Assembly (NCBI GenBank): GCA_911728435.2
Contig: OU452213.1
Location: 5,125,834 to 5,189,833, forward strand
Direction of reading: 5' to 3'
DNA: 64,000 nt
Source: Apoderus coryli
Taxonomy: Eukaryota; Arthropoda; Insecta; Coleoptera; Attelabidae
The first letter of the stretch is position 1; each line of letters starts with the position of its first letter. Made by a program: the position numbers and the translations under genes. Below the pieces are notes generated by a model. The model was given only the letters and a program-made list of their open reading frames with translations, did not search any database and was not told the origin of the DNA. Positions 22,501-34,500 of the stretch are shown in pieces.

Positions 22501-25500
22501 CCGTCTAACACTGTCAATTGAGTCAAACATCAACGCCTCCAAAGTTTCAACGCAATCTTTACTGATGAATTGACCACATTTTTGGGAATGTTTCCCGATA
22601 AACAACAAGAAATAACATGTCCTCTCTCTCAATAACGCATTTTCGTGTTTCAATAGATCCACAAAATTAATATGTCCATTCTTTGAGGCTTCTTCACTTT
22701 CCAAAATTTTCTCAATTATTTCTATATTTTCTGGTGATTGTCTTATTGTGTGTGTTAGTATAGCCATTGTGTTTAATGTAATTTTTGTATGAGTTTTTGC
22801 TAAAAAATGTTTAGTTTCAGAAGTTTCTTTTTGACCTGGTTTCAGGTTAGGATGAAAGAAAATAAATGATGGTAGGTACCATTTTGTAGAGCGTAAAAAA
22901 CTATAAATCAGTTGTTTTTTAATTTATCAACAAAATTTATGTTAACGTTTCTCACTAAAACCTCTGTATCTCAGAAATTAATAGAAATATTGACACACCG
23001 TAAACGGATTTTAAAGGTTTTCCAAAAAAAGACAACTTTTCTCTAATTCAACCGACTCGGTAACTCTTACGGTCTCTGAGATAGCAGTAGTGGCCCACGC
23101 TGTTTAGGACACCCTGTATACTAGCACGAAAGCTGAAAGACAACAAGATGTTTTTGCGACATCTACTGTGAGTAGGCAATATGCCCGGTGAAAAACAGTT
23201 TATGTAACAAGCAATTCACAAATAAAGCCTCCCGCTAGGGAATTCGGGCACATCTAGTGTTGGCAATAGGATATGATGGAGTTGTTGCTTCTCGTCCGGT
23301 CATCGTTTGTGAACTGTGTTTCACCGGGCATATTGCCTGCTTACACTAGATGTCGCCAAAAACATCTTGTTGTCTTTCATCTCTCGTGCTAGTATAAGCT
23401 CTTCGTAAATGTTGGAAATTTGGGTCACACTGCCTGCCGATCACCAATGATGAGTTGTGGATCAACGAAACGACCCGCCTGGTGAAAGCATCGTAGTGTG
23501 AAACAAATTTCCAATATAACTAAAAGTCTTGTTACTTTATATAACAAGCAATTCAGTTTTATTCATAATATTTTCAAAACTATTTTTTATAGTGTCCTTA
23601 AGATGATCCAATAAAGGATAGAAACGTCAACAAATTATTAAAGATTGTAAGAAATGGAAATACCGAAAGTGCCTCCTTACGGAGATATAGGGCCTCAAAG
23701 GTCTACTCCGCAACATCCATTTTCGACTTTTTTGAACCGACCTGTATAATTTAATAACATTTTCATGTTTTCTGTTAGTCATACAGACTCATAAAACCAT
23801 AATACAATCGATGTTTTACATCATTAGGGATGTCAGGAACGGACTTATTGTCACCACACTCGTTGGACTAAAATTTTGGCAGGTGTAATTTTAAAAAGTT
23901 GAAAACTATTTTTTTAACTCTGGTTACTCCTCTTTAAAAAAGACAGTTTTCATTTGTATTGAGAAAATTAGCCGCTTCAGCATTGTTTTATTTTCGGACG
24001 AAGTCAGTTTGACTCGAGATGGGGCAGTAAATGAGGGTAATATGCACAATTGAAACAAAATGTCAACAAAGGTTCAGGGTAAACGTCTGGGTGGGGTTAA
24101 TTGTAAATCATTTTAAGGCCCGAATTTTTTTATTTTTTTTTGAATAATGATTAAATGGTGCTGTATTTGCAAGGCTTGCAACAAGAATTAAACGGTTTAT
24201 TAGAAAATGTACCTATAGGTATAATGTATCAAATGTGGTTTATGTACGATGGCACAGCGCCCCATTTTAGACAATTAGTTCCCCAGCACTTGTCAAACTT
24301 TTGAAAATCGCTGGATTGGTTGAGGTGGGCCTATTTCATGGCCTCTGAGGTCGTCCGATATGAATCCATTGGATTTCTTTTTATGGGGAAATTTAAAAAG
24401 ACTTGCATATTCCACGCCAGGTCACACCAGGAAAGATCTGATTAAAATACTTACACAGAAATGTAATGAAATTCGAAACAATTATTAACAATTAAACTTA
24501 CTATACAAAAAGGCTTATTTTTCGAAACAAATAAGAGTACGTTTTTAAAGAGGAGTAACCAGAGTATTAAAAAAATAGTTTTCAACTCTGTAAAATGACA
24601 CCAGTCAAAAGTATGGTGACAAATCCGTTCCTGACATCCCTGATGATGTAAAATATTGATTGTATTACGGTTTTATGTGTCTGTATGGCTAAGAGTAAAC
24701 ACGAAAATTTCATTAAATTATATAGGTCAGTTCAAAAGAAAACAAACAAAAACTTTCAAAGTCAACTCCACACAATATTTAATCCAATTATGAAAACGGA
24801 AACTAGTTTCAGTTCAAGAAGCCATCATCCGTCCGTATGTAAAATGGGCAACAAATTGGTATACAAGTCTATAAGACAAAAAACTCACCAATTGACAAAA
24901 GGCCTGTACAGAAATCATCAAACTTCAACCCTCAACAAGCACCAACACATTAGGTACAATAACGTACCAACTGGAAAACATGTTGTGCTGAGTAAATAAA
25001 ATTCATAATAATCAAGTTTACATTCCAAACACATCAAAAAAGGAGAAAATCGTTTCTCTTTTTTTCTGTAAAGTACAGTATGTCCAAAAAGAATTGAACA
25101 GAAATAACCATAAAAATAAAATAAAAAACATTAAAGAGGAGGCATAAAAAACGAACACATTACAAATTGAAAAGTGAATTCATAATTGAGGACTCATTGA
25201 AAGCCGTTTAGTTATTCAAGCAAGTGACACTAGTATTTGCTTTAGCTTTCATGATTTCCAAAGTTTTCAAAAAAATCAAACGGGAGCCCTTATAACAAAT
25301 TAGTAGAATTATTTACAATATCGAAGGTATGATTTGTTGTGATTAAATGGTTTTCAAAATTAGATGGAGTATTAAATATAACGGCTATAATAATACAAAT
25401 GTTCCTTGATTCTCGCAAGGATAAGGGTTAGAGTTGAAAATGTATAAAAAAAAATATACCGTCACAGACATTCGTTAAATGTAACCTTGAAGATTCGTAT

Positions 25501-28500
25501 GTGTGATGCTCTTGTCCTATCGCACTTAACTACTGTGACAGCATCTACGGTCCTTGTCTTGATAGTGTGGACAGAGGGAGAGGTCAGAAGTTGCAGAACT
25601 CTTGGTTGCGGTTCATATTTGGCATTCGAAGAAGACATCGGTTGCGGTTCATATTTGGCATTCGAAGAAGACATCGCATATCTCACAAACTTAAGGAGGC
25701 AGGTTGGCTGAATATGTATAACAGACGCATTCACCATTCAACATGCTTCTTTTACAAAATAATAAAATATAAAACCCCTCCTTATCTGGTTAATAGAATT
25801 GTGTATAGAACTGATGTGCATAATCTAAACATCAGACGTAAAAGTCTAATAACAGTCCCTGTTCATAAAAAGGAAATATTTAAAAGATCGTTCTCTTATA
25901 ATGTCGCCACGCTAGTTAACCGGTTTGTGATTAAGGATTTCTCTCAGAGTTTGCATGTGTTCAGATCTACGATTAAAAAGATATTGCTTGACAGCGTTTA
26001 GGCATTTCATTTGGGTATTTTGTTTGCACTGTTTTTAACCCAACACTTTATTTTTGTATACTTATGTGTTTTAATATTGTATTTATTGTGTAGTACTGAT
26101 TTTTTTTTTTGTTATTTTTTATTGTGTATTGTTTCTTGGGCTTCAACAGCACTCAACCTAGTTGAGAGGCTGAGATTTCACGCCCTTTAGTTCTAATGGT
26201 TGTAATAATACATTTTTTGTACAAATTTATGTAATACCTTTTAGAACTAATAAACATATATTATTATTATTATATTGCTGATTACACCTTTATTTTGATC
26301 TCTCCTAAACGGTTCATGATTTAAGTCACAAACTTACCGAGCACCCTGTGCCTTAAAGATATAAATTTTAAGATTTGATAGTTAATAATATTATGAAAGA
26401 AATCTAGTCAACCTTCGTTGTTGACACTGTATAATATAAATATAGAAAAGTGAAATAAACTAATATTGTTTACGAACTAAAAAAAAACCCGTTAGAAGTG
26501 GGATTCGAACCCAACATCTCCCGATTGCCGGTCAGGTGTTCTACCGATTGAACTACAATACTATTGTAATATGAATAAATACATAAACTGTATTTCTATT
26601 GTGTTACGTATTTGTTCAAAATATCAAGAGAAAGGCCTTATAATGAAAACAAAAGACGTACCTGTACGTTTTTAAAGAGCCTACGCAATAGAAGATTATC
26701 AGATTGCAAAGTATTACGCCTAAAGGTGTCATTTTTTGTATGCTATAATTGTTGTTATATTTTAGTCATTTCCAAAGGTTTGTAGTGTACTGAATATGAT
26801 CCAATCAAAGACCGAAACATCGGAAAAGGGAAAACAGTATTTTCTTTCATCCTGACCTGAATATATACAAAATTAAAACTTGAAAATTAGCAACAAAACG
26901 ATCACAAACTTCCTTTTAAAGTTCTTAAATACAATTTGTACTTACCAAACGTTAAAAGTATCCTCATAATTGCAAATACATTCAATACAACAACCGAATC
27001 ACAGAATTGCATTAGAAAATCATTGTCAACATGCACCAAATTACATATCAACAAATAAATGTAATCTAAGGCTTGCACATTGTCTGCGGTAATATCGTCG
27101 ATTGTTTTATAACAGTCAAATGTCAATGTGGGTGACGGTGATGTAGGTGGCGTTGGTGCATTTGATTTATCACTATTGGTTTGTTTACGTAATAGTAATT
27201 TTGATGAATAAACAAGATTCGGTACAAGTTTGACTTCTAAATAGACCTGGAAAACACAATATCGCTACAAAAGCAGCAAACGAAATTTCATTCATCATTT
27301 TAGTTGTGCATATTGAAACATAGAGGGCGCCACTAATATATATCTACTAACAGTTAACCTCTACCTCTAGTTAACCAAATGTAAAGTGTCAGTTGTCAGA
27401 GCGATGAGTAGCGTGCTGTGGCTACAGTGAACTGTCGCAGCCAACAGGATATTAAAATGGGATTAAACCGAGGAAATATTTGTACCATAACTTTTGAAGT
27501 AAATTCTTAACAAGAGTTCCTCATGACTTGGTTTCTGTTTTCGGCAAAGAAGCACGACATCAGTCGAAAATGTCTCTCTAGTATGGAGCATTTAATTGTG
27601 GCAGGTGTGAATTTGTTGGAGCGCATGCAAAAGTGCATTAATCTTCGTGGAGAACCGTTTAGAGGTTAACGGTTTTATTTCATTTCATTTTATTTATATG
27701 CAAAACTAAACGGACAAACCTCATATAACCTACTTTCTTAATATCTGATATAACTCGTTCTGGTGTTCCTTTAACTACAAACGGTATTGAAAGCAATCTT
27801 GCAACAAAACTAATCACTTTACTATTGGCATTTGCGTTCTTTAATGGTGATACTATTATATTCGCGAGACTGGGTTGTGTTAGTGATGCCATCTCACCTT
27901 GCATCACTTCTTTGATTGAACGCTGAAGAAACACAATCCATTCTTCAGTTTCAATTGGATGGTTGTCTTCGATGAAATTCAATTTCTCTTTTAAACCTAC
28001 AAAATACTGAATCAAACTTAGATAAAACATTATTAAAATACTAACTGATTTTTCCACTACTATTTCCTGAATTTCGTGCCACATTTTCTAATTTCTGCTG
28101 ATTTTTGTTGCCCTTCCGAACATTTTCATTCATCACATTACCATTCGATACGTCTAATTTGTTTAAATTCTCTTGTACTTCATTGAGCTTTTCCACTAAA
28201 TCTACTTTCTGAGAATCACTATTACCACTTTGTTTTCGAGATTCTTGATAATTATTTGAGGGCTTCTTATGAGATTCATCATATTGTCTAGAATATTCAA
28301 AATAATAAGAATATACAAGAATAACCAGTAAACTTTTCGCTAGAAAGTGAACTTTTCTAGCGAAAAGTTCACTTTCTTGCAACCAAATTGACTCCTAGTC
28401 CAGTTATAGCTTAGAGTTGTGAGGAAATACATTCAAATTTCATTATGAATGCTTTTTCTACATAGCAAATATAATTTAAATTGTCAAGGCGAAGAGAAAA

Positions 28501-31500
28501 TTAGGGTGTCCCACGGGGCCCAATTTTGGGACCTGTATTGTTTGTTTTTTATGTGCGTCGGAAAAGTATGCAGGCGTTATGCAGCCGATTACACACAGAA
28601 CAGTTTGTTGAGGTTTAGATACGAGTATGTTGTTGAGAAGTTGTCATCATGATTCCAGAATAACTCGCTGCATTGGAACTTGTTTTATCCGATTTAATTC
28701 TGTTAGGGGCGTTTCTGTTACCATTTTGAGCTTAGAAACGGTGAAGAGTACAATGTTTCTTGGTATACTTGTGAACGAACACCTGACATAGCGTGCGCAC
28801 CATGAGAGTCTGATTGCAAAACTAAAGTAACCATGGTTTCTGATTGGAAATTTATCATCATCAGAATTCACTCGCTAACGAGTATGAACTAGTCCAACTC
28901 AGGGATTTCTGTTGTGAGTCCTAAGATGGCTAAACAGACCGATCCTCGAGCCACAAATCTTGTCACAAAACTGACAATTTATACTGATTTCTCGAAGGCC
29001 TTTGACAGCTTGGACCATGCACTATATTACAAAAGATGGGCAATATTGGTTGTCATTACAAATTTTTGACTCTTATCTATCTGATCGCACACTATTCGTT
29101 GAGTATAATGTATTCTTATCGAGGGGGTTTTCTGCGACTAGTGGGGCGCCTCTGGGTAGCAATCTGGCTCCCTTAATTTACTCCATTTACATTAACGACG
29201 AACGAAGTTTCTGCTATTTGCAGACGATTTTAAATTAGACAGGTTAATCGAAAATAATGCTGTCTGCAACTGCAAATACCACTATTTATCTAAATGTAGG
29301 TTGAAGACATTTCCGAGGAGTCTTCGGTTTAACTACATTCTAGCTCTGTGCTAGAATTATCTCCTATCATTATAGAAAAGCCTACTATTTCTTGCAAAAA
29401 TTTTAGGAAGATGAAAATTAATTAGGCGGAGCAGTTCTCAGCAATCTATGAAATTATTGATAATTTTAAAAATAAACAGTTGACCTGCATAAAAAAAACA
29501 CATGGAAACGGTCAAGTAGTATCTTATGATCAAACCCTCTGTGTGGAAACCTTCCATCAAGCGTAAATGTCAAATATTTGAGCAATCTGCGCTGTATGTG
29601 TTCAATGCGACCAATATGTGATTGATATATGGGAGACCATATAATTGAGGCATATTCAAGCTTGGATCTCAGTAGAACACAGTATAAATTCATTATACAT
29701 TGAATATCCGTGAAGTCCTTGGTAACTCGAAACAGAAATCCAAGCATGCGCAATGCATCCCGGGTGATGCACTCAATATGTTGACCAAACGATAAGTCTG
29801 TGTCAACATAGACTCCCAGATCCCGCAACACTCAATAGGCATATCATTTAGTTGATAATGGAATTCAAATATATTTTGCGATTTAGAAAATACGGCAAAC
29901 TTATATTTTTGAGCGTTCAAAGGCAGTTTGTTAGATTCACACCATTCAACAAGTCATTGTGCAGCAAAGCAATCCTCGCTATCCTGAACCACAGGTCATC
30001 AGCAAACAACAAATATTTGGTTGATATTCCCGTTGATATATCGTTAATAAAAACCGAGAATATTAACGGCGCCAAACAGCTGCCCTGCGGCGCTCCACTG
30101 GTGAGCGTAAAAGTCAAGGACTTGTGACCGTTGTATTTGACGTAGTGCTGACGGTCGCAAAAAACGATAAAAGGTCGTCATCGAAACCAATAAGGGACAT
30201 TTTCCGAGGTATCACCGCATGATTCAACCTATCGAACGCCTTCGAGAAATCGGTATAGACAGCATCGACTCTCAGTCCCTCCCCGAGTGCGCGAAAAACA
30301 TCCTCCAAGCTTCTGCGAGTCAATTTGTTGTTTCACTATGAAGTGTTGCCTCAAAGACCTTCGAAAAGATGGCGAGAAGAGAGATGGGTCGATAATTCTC
30401 CACACGATCATTTTCCGCAGACTTATGTATTGGACGTACATGAGAAACCTTCCAAGCATCAGGGAATACATGGGAGCTCAATGATTTGTTGAACAAAATA
30501 TTAGTATTCTGAAATAATCATTCTGGTACTTTTGTAGTTTGTTAGATTTAATTATTATTAGTTGACACTATGTAATTTTAGTCTTTTAATTGGGCTCAGG
30601 ACTGTGATGATAATAATTATTAGGATTCCAAGCCTAATTTTCAATGATATTCTTACAAAAAGGACAATATTGAACCACTCTGGAATATTTCGTTAAAAAT
30701 AAATAAAAGTACCTGTTACTACTACTGTTTTTCCTATAATGTTGTTTATTCTGGTCTTCCGTTAAATGTCCAGATTTATTTGAACCACTCAATGATGTAT
30801 TCTTTTTTATTAAAATATGTCCTTTCACGAATGGATGATTCAGTATTGCATCCCAACTCATTCTCTTGGCAGGATTTTTTTGTAACAGACCCTAAAAATA
30901 TTTATTGTTAACTTACTCTTTGATAGGATATTGATGGGAATTCTGTAATATGAGGCTTGTAGAGGTATTTTAAACTAATGCACTTCTGAATGTTCCGAAC
31001 CAACTCTGGAAGTAGTGATTCCATTCGTTCGTTAGCACGGGGACAAATGTGTTTTTGAAGCCATCGCCCGCTTCTTCTGGTGCCGACCGTTCTTGACTTT
31101 CGGAAAGGTAAAGAAATTGTTAAGACTTAGGCCGGGACTGTACGGAGAATGGTTTAATGCACCGTTTAAAGTGGAGGAGCAACTTGTTGTTTTGAGTTTC
31201 ACTTTGTCGCTTCAGATACATTCATAAACTTTTTGTTTCTACCATTCAACTTTGAATTAAAGAAAGTTGCTTGTAGTTTTGTGAAAGCAGATCATAGTGT
31301 TTGCACTGATCTACGGCAACCTCTTCAGGAATAAACTATAAAAGGAGAATGTGTAAGGAAGAACCTGCAAGACAGAGGACGACAGTAGATAGGCTATGAG
31401 ACTACTTGCTCATTTCTTCTGGAAAATAACATGGGACATTGTTAACGTCCAAATTGCCGATTTTTGGTTATGTTTCTGTAAATTGCCTATTTTTCCTTTG

Positions 31501-34500
31501 AAGATATCAGCGACAAGTGTGAACCATCAGCATTTGTTTCCGAAACAACGAGAAATTGTCGGAAACATTGAACAACTATTTTTAGAAACAAGCAACAAAA
31601 ACAAAAAAGTTTCCCCAATCCACTAACAATTATTTGATCTTGCAATTAATATTGCATTACTTCGGGCGGTTCTTTGTCTTATTGGCACTTGAACATTATC
31701 TAAAGAAAATGTACGTTCAAAATTTTCAACAATTCGACGAATAGCGAGCACACTTTCACGATTATTACGACCATAAAATGGCAAAAGCGCACGAAAAGTT
31801 GCAATTGGAGAACGATTATTTTGATCATATCATCCCTATTGAAAAACCTTATATAATAGTTTGGTTTTGCTTTTTTTTTTGTGAAATTACCTATTGTACG
31901 ATAATTTTGCTCTGTTAAGGGAGAAATCTGTTGAGCAATAAAAGTTATTACTATAACTTACTCTGAGAAATGATGTACAATCTTCTGATAGAAACGTCGG
32001 CCATTGTATCGGTTGGTGTTTGATCAGTCTAATTAAATGCAAAATAGAAGCAGTACAAAATGGTGGAGTGCCCATTAACAATTCATAAATTATGCAACCC
32101 AGCGACCATAGATCAGCATTATGATCATAAGGTTGTTCATCAATTAGTTCTGGCGCCATGTAAAGTGGTGTACCTAAGATATAAATGATTTAAAGGTGGA
32201 TGCAACTATTCTTTATTAAATTAAATCCATAGATAAATTGCCATTCTTAATTATATGACTCCACTCTGGAGTGGACTATTTCTTTAAAATAAGTATGTAC
32301 AAAATACCCACGTTTAACGAACATTCACCGAAGGAACATAAGAAGATGAGCCAAAGAACACATAAACTGGGATCTGGAGATACTGTCTGTTCGTTGATGA
32401 ATGCCGTTTTAACATCTACGACTCCGACGGCAATTCAACATCAAAAAGCCTATCTTTCAAATGCCGAAAAGTACCATCATTAGAATTCTTAGAATTAAAT
32501 GACAGGAGCCACGAACAAACATCAGCGAGTATCATCTGGAGTCCCCCAAGGATCCCACTTGGAACCAGTTCCTTAATATTTTCGATAATTACATAATCCT
32601 TTGCTCCGAGTGACCGTAAACTATTTGCGCTGAACAAAACTGAGGGCTGCGGGAGATTGCAGTCTGACCTTGGGCCGCTTCAGGAGCGGTGTCTTCAGAA
32701 TGGTATGCATCTGAATGTTCATAAATTTTGTTTTGTGTCCTTTTCGAGATCAAGGCAGGCTACTCTTTTCGATTACTCACTGAACCAAACTTTCTTTCAA
32801 ATGAGTTAGTACGGTAAAGGATCTCGCAGTCACGCATGATACTTCACATATAACTTCAATGGTCTCTGAACGTCCTTGGCTTCATTAAATGCTGTTTACG
32901 AGAGTTGACGCAAGGTAATTATCTGAAGGTTCTTTAGACAAGTTTGGTCAGACTATGCCTCGGCTGTCTGGTTTCCATATTATGCTGTACACCTGGTGAA
33001 GCTTGAATTTAACTCTAACTTAAATGCTATCAGCGGTAAATCAAGCTGGCACCGCACCTTATTGAATGTGCCAACTAAGAGAACGAGCAATTTACAAGTA
33101 TAATGCGTTTGCACTGATATCAACCCTGTGAACTCTCGACGTTCTAGTTATCGATTCATATTATAAAGGTGCATGGCTATTATAATTTTTAGGTAACCAC
33201 ATGAGGAACATGACGAGGTTTTTAGATTTGCTGCAAATCGTAGCGGTGTATTTCATTTCATTGAGTTTTCTATGCATACCTTTTATTGATGTTAAGACAT
33301 GCGTTCCAGTACTCATATTTCTAGCGAAGCCAAAATCACATAACTTTGCAGTACCATTCTCATCCAATAAAATATTTTGTGGCTTCAAATCCCTAAAACA
33401 CAATATATGTACATCAAAATTAGGATACCTATCACAAAAACCATACACATGTCCTCATAGGTTTGGCTTGTCAAACTAAAAGGTTAAGTTTCATTCCGTT
33501 TAAGTTTGACACAAGTCAGTGACTGACAGAGATTGAGGTTTGATAAAATCATAGGAATAACACTCCATTTCTATGGAAAAAACCACCCAATCACAACTAT
33601 GATGAAAAAGAATTAGAAGATTAGATAGTCTGACTGTGTGTATTCTTCCACGATAGCGCCTAAACGGTTTAACCAATTGAGCCAAATTTTGGTATATAAG
33701 TCCTAGGATCAAGCCATTAGATTTTGGTTGAAATCGCTTACGCCCTGTGATAGGGGTGGACATAACCGCTAAATTTTCATATATCAGTAGGGGTCGAGTG
33801 ATACATCATTTTAAAGCATATTTTATCTGCTTTACAGCGATATGTCACTTTTGATAGGGGAAGTCCTAGCATGCACCTATTAGTTTTTGGTTGAAATCGC
33901 TTTAGCCCTGTGATAAGGATGGACACAACCCCCAAATTTTCAAATAGCAGTAGGGTCGAGTGATACATCAATTGACTTTCAGCAATAGTTAGTGCTATCG
34001 TGGAAGAATACATACAGACAGACTTCCATCTGGAAATGCTTTTAATCGTCTCACGGGATTTCAAAATGGTTACATCCGTCTTTATCTCAATTTTTTTTAA
34101 CGCGTTCACAATACTTTCTCTGAGCGGGAAAGTAAAAGTACAACTAACAGCATCTCAAAAGTCATGTCGTAAAGAAAAACAGGTAGAAAAGTCGCAACCC
34201 GCTTAAAGGAACATGCGTATCGGCCAGATTTTGGAATATAACCGCATCAACTCTCACCGAACATTATGTAGGGACCTTCCACAAGACTTTATTCGAAAAT
34301 TCCAAGTTAGTTGTTAATACAACGTAAAATCAGAGTCAATATGAATTTTCAAAGAACCAATAAAGTTAAATCGCTAGACTATCTTTGAGTCATTTGTCAT
34401 CGAGTAATCAACGACCAACCACGGATAACTCAATTTCACCGCATTTACGCAAAGTTGCTCTAAAGAAGCTCATAGGATGATCAGCGAAAAGTTAGGTAGT

